Assembly (NCBI GenBank): GCA_035524895.1
Contig: DATLFI010000100.1
Span: forward strand, 1 to 45,530
DNA from: DATLFI01 sp035524895
GTDB lineage: Bacteria; Acidobacteriota; Thermoanaerobaculia; Multivoradales; Multivoraceae
Reading direction: 5' to 3'
Length of the DNA stretch: 45,530 nucleotides
The position numbers and the translations under genes are program-made. A model generated the notes under the pieces. It was not told the origin of the DNA. It saw only the letters and a program-made list of their open reading frames with translations, and searched no databases. This document shows positions 25,752 to 36,517 of the stretch, in pieces; within the stretch, counting starts at the first letter, position 1, and each line of letters opens with the position of its first letter.

Positions 25752-26738
25752 ATGACTCGTACCGCCTACGCCAGCGTGGACCTCGGCGGCACCCGCCTCA
25801 AGGCCGTGGTCGGCCGCGACGGTCCGGACGTCCTCGCCAGCCGCAGTGTCGAGACCGAGGCCGCTGGCGGCCCCGCGCACGTGCTCGAGCGCATCGCGAG
25901 CCTGGTGGAGAGTCTGGCAGCCGAGGCCGGCGTGACTATCGGCGGGCTCGCGGTGGGCTGCCCCGGGCTGGTCGATCGGATGAGCGGCGTCGTGCGCTTC
26001 TTGCCGAACCTGCCGGGTCAATGGCGGGACGTACCGGTCGGTGCGCTCCTCGGTGCTCGACTCGGCGTCCCCGTGCACCTGCTCAACGACGTGCGCATGG
26101 CAACGCTCGGCGAGCTGGCTTACGGGCACGGGCGGCGATGCCGAGAGGCCGGCACGGAGGCGCCCACGCTGGTCTTGCTGGCCCTGGGTACGGGCGTCGG
26201 TGGCGGTGTGGTGGTCGACGGCAAGTTGAGGCTCGGAGCAGCTGGCGCAGCGGGGGAGATCGGCCACGTCAACGTGGAGCCCGAGGGCCTGCCCTGCAGC
26301 TGCGGTAGCCGCGGCTGTCTCGAGACGGTGATCAGCGGGCCGGCCCTAGCGGGCGAGGCGCTACGGCTGCTGCGCAGCGGGCGTGCCCCACTGTTGCGCG
26401 AGTCTCTGGCGGGTGACGAGGGGCTCGTAGATGCCGAGCGGATTGCCCAAGCCGCGGCGCGGGGCGACGGCGACGCTCATGCACTGATCGTGCGCGCGTC
26501 ACGTTTCCTCGGCATCGTCGTGGCGGACCTGGTGACCACGCTCGCGCCGGACGTCGTGCTCCTGGCTGGCGGCGTTGCCGGGATCGGCGCACCGCTGCTC
26601 GACACGGTGCGCGCGACGGTGCGCGAGCGCGTGGCCATGGTGCCGCTCGAGACCGTGGAGATCGCCCTCTCGGAGCTGGGCGAGAATGCCGGGGTGCTGG
26701 GAGGACTGGCGCTCGCCCTTCGAGACGGCCGCGTGTAG
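25752..26738 (+). CDS. ROK family sugar kinase (glucokinase-like)
   Basis: A 328-residue cytosolic kinase phosphorylating a hexose, most likely glucose, with ATP. It has the phosphate-binding DLGGTRLK (10-17), the catalytic Asp in LNDVRM (D113), LGTGVGGG (145-152) and the ROK zinc site (H172 with C182, C184 and C189 in CSCGSRGC), followed by a normal C-terminal ATP-binding part (VVLLAGGVAG). Sequence upstream of the chosen ATG 25752 is open but Pro/Ala-rich and unlike the family start. ROK members also include N-acetylmannosamine kinases and repressors; no DNA-binding domain is present, so kinase is preferred. Confidence 0.88.
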   Translation: MTRTAYASVDLGGTRLKAVVGRDGPDVLASRSVETEAAGGPAHVLERIASLVESLAAEAGVTIGGLAVGCPGLVDRMSGVVRFLPNLPGQWRDVPVGALLGARLGVPVHLLNDVRMATLGELAYGHGRRCREAGTEAPTLVLLALGTGVGGGVVVDGKLRLGAAGAAGEIGHVNVEPEGLPCSCGSRGCLETVISGPALAGEALRLLRSGRAPLLRESLAGDEGLVDAERIAQAAARGDGDAHALIVRASRFLGIVVADLVTTLAPDVVLLAGGVAGIGAPLLDTVRATVRERVAMVPLETVEIALSELGENAGVLGGLALALRDGRV

Positions 26739-26841
26739 TCGACGTACCCGACCCCTGCCGGACACCCGAAGGCCCAGCTCGTGCCGCCAAGGAGCCTGGG
26801 GTTGGCCGAGCTTGCGACGGTGTTGGGGTTGAAAGACTTCT

Positions 26842-26847
26842 GGAGGT
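26842..26847 (+). promoter_or_regulatory. Ribosome binding site deciding a GTG start
   Basis: GGAGGT lies 5 bases before GTG 26853, supporting this start for the quinoprotein gene. Confidence 0.7.
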
Positions 26848-26852
26848 GAATC

Positions 26853-28825
26853 GTGAGCGCGAGGGCCCGAGATCAGAACCTGCCGCGGTGCGACCGCTTG
26901 CCAGTGATGATTGCCCTGATGCTCGCCGTGACTACAGGCGTGGCTGCACAGGACTCGGGAGGCTGGGACTCAGGGGTTTGGGCTCACTACGGCGGCGATG
27001 CCGGTGGACGCCGCTACTCGGATCTTGCTCAGGTCGATCGCACGAACGTAGCGCAGCTCGAGGTCGCCTGGGTGGCTCGCACAGGAGAGCTGGGTGAAGG
27101 GGCTCGTGATGGCGCCGACCTCACCTTCGAGGCCACGCCGGTGGTCTTTGCGGACCTGATTCTCGTCACCACCGGCTTCAGCGACGTGCTCGCTCTCGAC
27201 CCGGCGAGCGGGGAGGAGCGCTGGCGCTATCGCGCCGCGGTGCCTCGGGAGCGGTCCTACGCGGAAGTCACCACGCGTGGCATCGCCACATGGACCGACT
27301 CGTCGGCACAGGGCGCGGCGCCGTGCCGGCGGCGGGTCTACGTCGCCACGATCGATGCGCGGTTGCTGGCGATCGACGCCGAGCGCGGCCTGGCCTGCGG
27401 CGCGTTCGGAACGGAGGGAGCGGTGGACCTGGCGGCCGATGTCGGCATGACCGGCAACGGCGACTACCAGGTCACGTCGCCGCCCGCCGTGGTCGGCGAT
27501 CTAGTTGTGGTGGGCTCCTCGATCGGCGACAACTGGAGCGCAGCCACCGCCGATGGGCGAGTCCGAGCCTACGATGCCCGAAGCGGTGCGCTGCGCTGGT
27601 CATGGAGCCCGCTGCCATTCCAGCGCTCGGGCGACCTGCGACTTGGCGCGGCGAACGCCTGGGCGCCGATCGCGGCCGACGTCGAGCGCGGGTTGGTGTT
27701 CGTTCCGACCAGCAGCCCGAGCCCGGATTTCTTCGGGGGATTGCGACCAGGCGACAACCGCGACGCGAACTCGCTCGTTGCGCTGGATGTTGCCTCGGGC
27801 CGCCCGCGTTGGTCGTTCCAGGTGGTGCACCACGATCTCTGGGACTTCGATCTCGGAGCGCAGCCGACGCTGGTCGAGCTCCAGCGAGACGGAGGGACAG
27901 TCGCGGCGGTGGCACAGGCGACCAAGATGGGGCTCTTGTACCTGCTGGATCGTGCGACTGGCGAGCCGCTCCACCCGGTCGAGGAGCGCGCCGTACCGAC
28001 GAGCGACGTGCCGGGAGAGCATGCGGCGCGCACTCAGCCCTTCCCATTGCGGCCACGCCCACTGGTGCCGCCCGAAGGGGCGCCGAGCGCGGAGCGGGTT
28101 TGGGGGCTTTCGGAGTCGGACCGCCAGGACTGTCGCGAGCTGCTCCAGGGCGCGCGCTCCGAGGGCCCCTTCACGCCGCCGAGCCTGCGCGGCACTGTGC
28201 TCTGGCCGGGCAACTCGGGCGGCACACGGTGGGGCGGCATTGCCTGGCAGCCGACTCGCGGACTGCTGATCGTGCCCAGTGTGCACCTCGCGACGCTGGT
28301 CCAGTTGATGCCTCGCAGTGAAATGGCTGCAGCACGACGAGCGGGCGATGGCGAGTGGGAGTACGGCATGCAGGGCGGCGCCCCGTTCGGCATGCGCCGC
28401 CGCGAGCTGTCGTCGCGTCGCGGCGTCCCTTGCAGTCCGCCACCTTGGGGACCTTGACGGCGATCCGGGTCGCGAGCGGAGAGGTGGGATGGGAGATACC
28501 GCTCGGCGAGGTGCCGGGCGATCATCCCCTCGCTGCCGAGTATTCCTCCGCCGGAGTGCGTGGGTTCCCTATCAGCGGGGGGCCGATCACCACCGCCGGG
28601 GGACTGGTCTTCGTCGCCGGCACCTCCGACCGGCTGCTCCGCGCTCTCGACATCGAGAGCGGCCACGAACTGTGGCACGGCCAGCTGCCGCGTGCCGGTA
28701 TCGCGACGCCGATGACCTACGTCGTGGGTGGGCGACAGTTCGTCGTCGTGGCGGCTGGGGGCCACGGCAAAGCCGGTCTCGAGCTGGGTGACTACGTCGT
28801 CGCGTTCGCGCTGCCGTCGGAGTAA
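26853..28825 (+). pseudogene. PQQ-dependent quinoprotein dehydrogenase, frameshifted
   Basis: A secreted glucose-dehydrogenase-like quinoprotein split by a one-base deletion. The first frame (26853-28457, 534 residues) has a signal peptide (IALMLAVTTGVAAQ), the usual opening WAHYGGDAGGRRYSDL, propeller repeats and HHDLWDFDLGAQPTL. It stops abruptly after CSPPPWG. The family sequence continues at once in the next frame (GTLTAIRVASGEVGWEIPLG through GLELGDYVVAFALPS, ending at TAA 28825). The break sits in the GGGG run 28447-28450; one extra G restores a 657-residue protein. It is either a real null mutation or a homopolymer sequencing or assembly error, since no other damage is visible. The 3' end overlaps the convergent VWA gene by 34 bases. 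Confidence 0.85.
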
Positions 28826-31359
28826 GTCTCTCTGCTCGTCACGGATCGCTCCTGTCGCGGCCAGCCCGTGCGGCGCACCAAGACCTCGAGCAGGTAGAGA
28901 GTCAGGGCGAGGACCGCGAGGGGCGGCCAAAGCGATGCTCGCGACCCCTCGCTGTGTTCGAGGATCTCGGTGTTGGTGGGGTCGAAGCGGCCCCCGGTGG
29001 CATAGGCGATCCGTTCGAGGAGCGCGGTGTCGGGCGGTCCGGGTCGCAGCTCGCGCGCGCCGGGGGGGCGCAGCGGTCGGGTTGCAACGGTCACGCCTCC
29101 GATCCTGGCGCGCAGCACCAGGTCTTCCCCCTCGTGGACGAGCTCGTCGTCGTCGAGGAAGGCCTCGTAGCGGCCGGGCGCCACCTGATCCAAGCGCACC
29201 GTCGTGACCAACGTGTCGTCCGCTCGTAGCGCTTCGACGCTGGCGCCGAGACCGTGGCTCGGCGCGCCCTCCCGATCGGACACCGACAGCGATGCCACGA
29301 AGCCGCCCGACGCGCGTGTGACATCGAGAGCCACCGGCTCCTCGACCCCGCGCGCTGCCGCGTCACGCAGCAGTTGCGAGACCAGGCGGGGTCCGTCGGG
29401 CCAGGAGCGCCAGCTCGAGGTGTAGGTACCGCCGAGGTCGGCCGCGAACATCCACGTGCGTCCGAGCCCGACGTTCCACCGCGCGAGCAGCGGCTTCTCG
29501 TCCTCGGTGGCGAGGACCACCTCCACGTCCTCGCGGGCTTCGAGCGTGACGTGGCCGAGGAGCGGTGGGGCGCTGGCGAGCTCGATGCCCTCGAGCGCCG
29601 ACGCCTGCATGGCCAGTCGGATCGGTGTCGACTGTTCGACCAGCGTGTCCTCGGTCTTCGACCGTGTCTCGTCCAGGAGGATCTGCTGGACCCGGCTCGC
29701 GTCGGAGACGAGATAGGCGGCGCCGTCCCCCCAGCGTGCGATATCGGCGAGCAGCGCCTCGTCGGCCTCGGCGCCGACGCCTACGGTCGAGACCGTGATC
29801 TTCGCATCGCGCATGGCCTCGACCAGCCGCCGGTACTCGTCCGGGTAGGTGCGGCCGTCGGAGATCAGGATCACGTGCTTGACCTTCGCCTCGACCTCTG
29901 CGAGCTGTTGGAAGCAGGACTCGAGCGCAGGATAGAAGTTGGTCTGGGCCGAAGCTTCGATGCGGCGGATGTCGTCGAGGATCTGCTCGCGGTTGCGCGC
30001 GAGCTGGAGCTGGACGACGCGGTAAGGGTTCCAGTCGAAGGCGACCAGCCCGAAGCGGTGCTCGTCGTCGAGCTCGCCGACCACAGCTTTGGCGGCCTCC
30101 TTGGCGAGCTCCATCTTGTCGCCCTTCATCGAGTAGGACTTGTCGAGCGCGATCATCAACGCGACGTCGGTGCGCTCCTCTTCGACGTTGAAGCGCATCG
30201 GCAGCACTTGCTCGAGGTCGCCTCCCGAGTAGCCCTCCTCGCCGAAGGTCGACGGACCGGCGAGAAACAGCAGGCCGCCTCCGTCGAGGACGAAGTCACG
30301 CACGGCGCGCTGCGCCTGCGGGCCGAGACGATCTGCCGCCACGTCGTCGAGCACGACCGCGTCGACGCGCGAGAGCGCGGCCACGGACAGCGTGTCTGGG
30401 GCGGCGCGCCCTGTCGTCCATCCGAGCGTCTCGAGGCTGGCCAAGAGCCTCGACGGTGCCGGCGGCTCCGCGACCAGAAGCACCCGAAGCGGCTCCCCGA
30501 CCACCATCCCCAATGGCGGGGAGACCGCCTGGCCCAGCGTCTCGCCGCCGGTGTCGGCCGCCGCTCGGAGCGTCACGGCCCCGGCAAAGGGGATTCGCAC
30601 GGGAATTACGAGCTCGTTGACGCCCACGTCGATGGCATGACGCTGGCGCGCGATCTCGGTCTCGTTCGCCACGAGGACCACCTCGAGCTCTACCGCGCGA
30701 TCGCTCCACAGCGCGATCTCCGCCTGGAGCGGGTCGCCCGCGCGCGCGTTCCTCGGCAACCGGAGAGGACCGAGCTCGAGCGCCGCGCGGTGGGTCTCGA
30801 GCGGTATGACATCCACACTGGCTCCTTCCCGGCTCAGCCTGGGGAGGAGCCGATCGACCGATCCTGCGGTCTCGACGCCGTCGCTCCAGAGCACGACTCT
30901 CCAGGGTCGCAGGCGCTGCGGGTCGGTCCGGTGGAGCTCCGCCGCCGCGAGGTCGAGCGCCGCCTGGAGGTCGCTGCGACCGCGCCAGAGCGCACCCGGT
31001 GGTGTCTCGTTCCGTGGAGCGACCAGCAGCGGAGTTTCGCGGAGCGCGCTGGAGTCGCGAACCGTGGTCGTGCGATCGGCGAAGGCCAGCAGCGAGGACC
31101 GAGCGCTCCGTTGCGACAGCGCTGTGACGCGTTCCAAAGCCTGCTCCAGGCCGGCGGGCTCGACGCTCGCCGAGACGTCGACCGCCAACGCCAGCAACGG
31201 CGCGCGCCGAACTGGGACAGTCGCCCCGATCCAGGCGAGCAGCAGCGCCGCGACAGCCGCGGCCAAGAAACCAGCGTGCAGCCAGCCTGCCAGGCGAGCC
31301 GAACGGCCGAGCCCGTGGGCGACGGGAGGGCGGGCGAGACGAGCCGGGCGCCAGCTCAC
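28792..31359 (-). CDS. Membrane protein with two VWA domains and a GATase1-like domain
   Basis: An 855-residue inner-membrane protein, last gene of the MoxR operon. It has a transmembrane helix at about 27-45, a first VWA domain with MIDAS DVSAS (61-65), and a class I glutamine-amidotransferase-like domain around 290-390 (VVLDDVAADRL, DGGGLLFLAGPS) without an evident catalytic triad. A second VWA follows with DKSYS (406-410) and LISDGRTYPDEY, then a beta-rich region and a C-terminal helix (SLWPPLAVLALTLYLLEVLV). The GTG start at 31359 overlaps the upstream stop as GTGA; longer in-frame starts would run into the upstream gene. Such proteins with MoxR and DUF58 partners are thought to form metal-dependent chaperone or assembly complexes; the target is unknown. 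Confidence 0.82.
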   Translation of the reverse strand: MSWRPARLARPPVAHGLGRSARLAGWLHAGFLAAAVAALLLAWIGATVPVRRAPLLALAVDVSASVEPAGLEQALERVTALSQRSARSSLLAFADRTTTVRDSSALRETPLLVAPRNETPPGALWRGRSDLQAALDLAAAELHRTDPQRLRPWRVVLWSDGVETAGSVDRLLPRLSREGASVDVIPLETHRAALELGPLRLPRNARAGDPLQAEIALWSDRAVELEVVLVANETEIARQRHAIDVGVNELVIPVRIPFAGAVTLRAAADTGGETLGQAVSPPLGMVVGEPLRVLLVAEPPAPSRLLASLETLGWTTGRAAPDTLSVAALSRVDAVVLDDVAADRLGPQAQRAVRDFVLDGGGLLFLAGPSTFGEEGYSGGDLEQVLPMRFNVEEERTDVALMIALDKSYSMKGDKMELAKEAAKAVVGELDDEHRFGLVAFDWNPYRVVQLQLARNREQILDDIRRIEASAQTNFYPALESCFQQLAEVEAKVKHVILISDGRTYPDEYRRLVEAMRDAKITVSTVGVGAEADEALLADIARWGDGAAYLVSDASRVQQILLDETRSKTEDTLVEQSTPIRLAMQASALEGIELASAPPLLGHVTLEAREDVEVVLATEDEKPLLARWNVGLGRTWMFAADLGGTYTSSWRSWPDGPRLVSQLLRDAAARGVEEPVALDVTRASGGFVASLSVSDREGAPSHGLGASVEALRADDTLVTTVRLDQVAPGRYEAFLDDDELVHEGEDLVLRARIGGVTVATRPLRPPGARELRPGPPDTALLERIAYATGGRFDPTNTEILEHSEGSRASLWPPLAVLALTLYLLEVLVRRTGWPRQERSVTSRETYSDGSANATT

Positions 31360-33068
31360 TCCGTGAGCCCCCACGCGCGGGTCCAGGTCTCGAGGGTCGC
31401 AAGGAGTGCGGCGACGGCTAGCATCGCGATCGCGAAGCGCTGGTGCCGTCGGGACTGCTCTCGGAGGTCTTCGCGGACGTCTCTCGGTGGCTGCGCGGAG
31501 ACCAGGTAGCTGGGAGTGGCTTCGAGTCGTGGTGCGACGGGGAGCCTCGATGCGTTGACATCGCTCAGCCGGCGACCCAGCACGTGGCCGGGAGGCTGCG
31601 ATCTTCCCGCCTCGGTGGCGCCGGCCTCGGCGAGTCGATCGACCAACTCGGCCACCAGCACGGGGAACGCCTCGTGCCTGCCGATCGACGAGGCCTCGAC
31701 GGAGAATGCCGCGACCAGCACCGGAGGCTCGAGCCCCTGCAGCTGGAACACCAGCGGCCATTCCGTGTCGGTGGATCGCACGTCGTCTGCGGATCGCGTC
31801 GTTCCTCCGAGCAGGATCTCGACATCCGACGGCTCGTAGCGCCGCAGGTCGCCGAAAGCGACAGGGCCCCAGTCACGCGGTCCCGGCTGGCGCGCCCAGA
31901 CAACGGCCTCGATCGCCTGCGCCGTCGGCTCCGGTAGCCAGGCGCGCGCCGGTGGCGCGAACAGAAGGGTCGGAGTGAGCGGCGACGACTCGGGAGCCCA
32001 ACCTGCCGCGACCAGAACGTCGGGGACGGGCCCTTCGAGGGATGACGAGTCGGCCGGCAGCGCAGTCACCGTCACGCGCGGCAGCAGCCGCAGCGCCCGT
32101 CCTACGGCGCCGTCGACGTCGCCGACCGTGCCGACCAGAATCTGCCGCTGGAGGTGTGGCACGATTGCCGCGAGGTCATCGCTGGAGAGCGCATCGTCGG
32201 CGGTCTCGATCCGCGCCCGCACGATCTCGCCTCCCGCCGTCGCGGGCAGCGCCAGCACTCCCGACCAGGTCTCCCTCGGGCCGAGCTCGAGCGGTCGCTG
32301 GTAGAGGATCTGCCCCTCGGCACGCTCGACTACCAGGCGACTGGTCACTCCGACCAAGGATGCGTTGAACACCTGTAGGAAGGCTTCGATGGAGTCGGTC
32401 GTCGCCGCCGGCGAGGTGCTCGAAGCGTCGAACGCGAGCAAGCCGACGTTCGTGACAGGCTGGTAGACCGAAACCACCTGCCAGTCCTCGAGGCTCGCCA
32501 GAGCCACGCCGTCGCTGATCAGGAGTCTCCTCACCGCCGCTGCGGTCGACCCGGGGATCGCTCCATGGAGCGCCGGTAGCCTGCCCCGGGCCGAGGATGT
32601 CCTCAGGCCACGCAGCCAGGCTTCGGCCTCGGCGTCCGAGTGAGCCCAGCGTGGCCCGCTACCGCCGGTGGTGTCCGCCAGCAGGGTGGGGCCCTGCCAA
32701 TCGGAGACGAGCTCTCGTGCTTGCTCCAGCGCTCTGTCGAGCCGGGTGACACCTGGCGCCACCTCGGTCGCCATGGTGGCGCTGTTGTCCACCACCAGGA
32801 TCTGCGGTGCGCCGCGTCGCTCCGGTCGCGGCGGCCCGGCGAGCGCGAACGCCAGGCCGAGAGCCACGAGGAGGGATAGCAGCGCCGACAGCAGCCGTCG
32901 CAGTAGCGTGTGCGACCGGCGCCGCTCGGCGATCGGGCGCCACAGCAGCACCGAGGGCACGACGATGGTCGGAGGCGGTGGGCGCAGCAGGTAGAGCAGC
33001 GCCACGACGAGCGCGACCAGCAGCGGGAGTGACAGGCCGGAGATCCCGAACCACGACGTCGGGCTCAT
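31356..33068 (-). CDS. BatA-like (aerotolerance N-terminal) VWA membrane protein
   Basis: A 570-residue protein with the BatA-type N-terminus: helix about 12-29 (LSLPLLVALVVALLYLL), PPPPTIVVPSVLLW, then helix 57-78. A VWA-like domain follows with DNSAT (94-98) in place of the canonical DxSxS, so metal binding is possible but altered. A long beta-rich periplasmic section precedes a C-terminal helix near 545-563 (IAMLAVAALLATLETW). It overlaps the DUF58 gene by ATGA and the following gene by GTGA, so translation is coupled. It probably assembles with the double-VWA protein and the MoxR ATPase. Confidence 0.82.
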   Translation of the reverse strand: MSPTSWFGISGLSLPLLVALVVALLYLLRPPPPTIVVPSVLLWRPIAERRRSHTLLRRLLSALLSLLVALGLAFALAGPPRPERRGAPQILVVDNSATMATEVAPGVTRLDRALEQARELVSDWQGPTLLADTTGGSGPRWAHSDAEAEAWLRGLRTSSARGRLPALHGAIPGSTAAAVRRLLISDGVALASLEDWQVVSVYQPVTNVGLLAFDASSTSPAATTDSIEAFLQVFNASLVGVTSRLVVERAEGQILYQRPLELGPRETWSGVLALPATAGGEIVRARIETADDALSSDDLAAIVPHLQRQILVGTVGDVDGAVGRALRLLPRVTVTALPADSSSLEGPVPDVLVAAGWAPESSPLTPTLLFAPPARAWLPEPTAQAIEAVVWARQPGPRDWGPVAFGDLRRYEPSDVEILLGGTTRSADDVRSTDTEWPLVFQLQGLEPPVLVAAFSVEASSIGRHEAFPVLVAELVDRLAEAGATEAGRSQPPGHVLGRRLSDVNASRLPVAPRLEATPSYLVSAQPPRDVREDLREQSRRHQRFAIAMLAVAALLATLETWTRAWGLTE

Positions 33069-34060
33069 CGCAGCGGCCCGCGCTCTCGGAGCAGCCGCAG
33101 CACCACTTCGTCGAACGGTTCCTGTCCGCTCACCCGTGTGTAGCTGAAGCCGTGGCGCCGGCAGGCGGCGCGCACCGCGTCCGCGTAGGTCTCAGCCTGG
33201 CGGTGGTACTCGCGAAACGCCGCCGCCGTCGAGTGGAGTCGAATACGCTCGCCGCTCTCGGCATCCACCGCCTCGAAGCGGGGGCTCCCAGGACGAAGAG
33301 ACTCGAGATCCTGGTCGAGATGGAGTGCCAGTACGCGGTGGCGGAGGGCTGCCAGCAGGTCGAGCGCGCCGGGAAGGCCGCCCCGCCGCAGGCCGGCGGA
33401 TCGAGCCGGCTCGCCGTCCTCGACCAGGAAGTCGGATGCGATCACCACCAGGCCGGGTCGCCGTGGACGGGCGAAGAACCCTCGGACCGCGAGCGCCAGA
33501 TCGCTTCCAGACGCGGTGTCGAGTCCTTCGAGGAAGCGGAGCAGGCGGTGGGTCTGGTTTGCGCCGCGCAGGGTCTCGAGGCTCTCGCGGGCACCGGCTG
33601 CGAACGCCAGCGCGGTCACGCGATCGGCCTGGCCGAGCGCGATGCAGCCGATCGCGGCCAGCAGGCGCTTGCCCTGGTCGAGCTTCGACCGGTCGGGCGT
33701 CGCCATCGACCGGCTGGTGTCGAGCAGCAGATAGACGGGGAGATCACCCTCCTCGTCGAACAAGCGAAGCAGCAGCTTGTCGAACCGGAGATAGGCGAGC
33801 CAGTCGACGTCGCGCATGTCGTCGCCGGGGACGTAGGCGCGGTAGTCGGAGAACTCGACGCCGCGACCCCGCCGCCGGGCGCGGTGCTCGCCGTGAAGCC
33901 CGCCGGGAGTGGTCCTGCGCACGACCAGTCGCAGCCGCTCGAGGCGGCGGCGGAAGTCTTCGTCGAAGAGCTGGCCGTCGGCGGGGGTGGCCTGCGCGAC
34001 GGGCTTCGGCCGAGACTCTCCAGCGCTACCTGACATGCGCGGGACCGAGTCGGATCTCAC
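33065..34060 (-). CDS. DUF58 domain protein
   Basis: A 331-residue DUF58 protein, the usual partner of MoxR ATPases. It has the signature VEFSDYRAYVPGDDMRDVDW (68-87) followed by a VWA-like fold with DTSRS (114-118) and VVIASDFL. The first 45 residues are a polar extension. The start at GTG 34060 is preferred because it follows shortly after the MoxR stop; ATG 34036 is an equally possible start, and neither has a clear ribosome site. It overlaps the next gene by 4 bases. Confidence 0.88.
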   Translation of the reverse strand: MRSDSVPRMSGSAGESRPKPVAQATPADGQLFDEDFRRRLERLRLVVRRTTPGGLHGEHRARRRGRGVEFSDYRAYVPGDDMRDVDWLAYLRFDKLLLRLFDEEGDLPVYLLLDTSRSMATPDRSKLDQGKRLLAAIGCIALGQADRVTALAFAAGARESLETLRGANQTHRLLRFLEGLDTASGSDLALAVRGFFARPRRPGLVVIASDFLVEDGEPARSAGLRRGGLPGALDLLAALRHRVLALHLDQDLESLRPGSPRFEAVDAESGERIRLHSTAAAFREYHRQAETYADAVRAACRRHGFSYTRVSGQEPFDEVVLRLLRERGPLR

Positions 34061-34079
34061 CGCGAACGGCGGGCGCGCG

Positions 34080-35065
<986 letters not shown>

Positions 35066-35069
<4 letters not shown>

Positions 35070-36517
35070 CCCGAGATCTCCCCTGTAGATCGCCGCGAGG
35101 ACGTTTCCTCGGGCTCGGGTGTGAAGAACTCACGGACCAGCGCGTGCGCCCCCAACGGGTAGGGCACGTGCAGCGCCGGCCGTTCGAGCTCCGACGACCC
35201 GGCATCGAAGGCGGAGGCGTTGCCTCTCGGAGGGACGTCGCGTCGGGCTTCGGCCTGCCGGCTCGGCCGAGTGCGCCGCTCGGTAGCGTCGGCGTCGTCG
35301 CGCGCGGCCAGCAGCACCTCCTCCAGGGTCACCGCGATCTCCGAGGCCTCTCCGAGAGGTGTTTGGTCGCTCTCTTGGGGCGCCGTGCCGAGCCCTGCGC
35401 TGGCGGCGCCTGCGCCGTCGGCGTCGTCACGTGCTTCGCCGAGGTCGGACTCTCTACGGCCACCGGCGGCGACCTGGAGGGCCGACTCGGCGCTGTTGCC
35501 GCGCTTGCGCTGCGACTCGGCGGGGCTGGGGAGATCGAACGCAACGACCTGCTCGGCGATCTCGCGCCGCGACGGCGAGCCACCCGCGGCGCCTTCCTCG
35601 CCTTCCTTCGCGCGGTCCGTGCTCTCGCCGTCGCCGTCTCTCTGGTCCATGTCGCTCCGCTCGTCGCCGGCTCGCTCGGGCCCCGAGCCATCCCTCTCGT
35701 CGGCACCCTGGCTACGGTGTTCCTCGCGCAGGGTTGCCGCAGTCTCGCTAGCGCTCAGCTCCGACTTTGCGCGTGCGGCCGTGGAGCCATGTCGTGCACG
35801 CGACTCTCTGGAGTCGCGTTCCTCTCGGCTCGAGGGCTCCGAAGCCTCCATCGAGCTCTCGCCTCGAACAGTGGTGTTTGGCTCGACGGGGGTACCCTCG
35901 AGCTCTTCGGCAACGACCTGCTCGTCGGCACCCTCCGCCCGTTTCGTTGCCGCCAGCTCGTCGCTCTCGCTAGCGTCGAGGAGGCCACCGGGGAGAGCTC
36001 GAGCATCAGACAGCTGAGCGCTGGCCAGCGCATCCTGGGGCGCGTCAGGCAGGAGTGCGACCAGCAGAGCTGCGCCGACCAGGAGGGCCGCCATGGCAAG
36101 GGGAAGGCGGGGCGGCCGGATCGAGACGACGCCTGCGGCGGAGGTCGACTGCACTGCCAGCTCGGCGCGCCGCTCGAGCAACGGTCGCCACGGCGAGTCA
36201 GGCACCTTCTCGCCCACCTCGAGGCTGGTCTTCAGGAGGTCGTGCAGTCGCGCCTGGCGGTCGGCGGCGCTCGCCGCTCGCGAGAGGTCGCGACGTCCCG
36301 CGGCCAGCAGGGCGGCCAGCACGACCGCGGCCGCGGCGGCACCCGCCGCCAGCGCCGCTGCGCCGGGACGCCAGAAGAGCATGAGGGCGAGGAGTGTGAC
36401 CGCTGGTAGCAGGGCCGCCCAGGAGAGGACTCTCAAGGCACGGCCGAGCCTCAGGCGTCTGTCGACCTGCGCCAGGAATCGCGACAGGCCGGTAGGCGGC
36501 GGCGAGCGGCGCCTCAA
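35066..36517 (-). CDS. Membrane protein with long charged low-complexity domain
   Basis: A 483-residue protein I do not recognise as a named family; it may be related to DUF4175-like proteins of MoxR operons. Three hydrophobic helices are visible at about 29-48, 53-73 and 138-156. Between the second and third lies a conserved-looking helical segment (SAADRQARLHDLLKTSLEVGE). From about 160 to 450 the protein is disordered-looking and rich in Glu, Asp, Arg, Ser and Ala. The TTG start at 36517 overlaps the stop of the propeller gene as TTGA, and its end overlaps the MoxR start as ATGA, so it is translationally locked into the operon. An anchor or scaffold for the complex is a guess. Confidence 0.7.

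Noticed and set aside
26853..28825. Programmed ribosomal frameshift in the quinoprotein gene
   Set aside because: No slippery heptamer or following structure typical of programmed sites; a short G run fits a simple indel better.
29254..31509. 751-residue + strand open frame opposite the VWA gene
   Set aside because: Shadow of the double-VWA gene on the - strand; no domain and no ribosome site.
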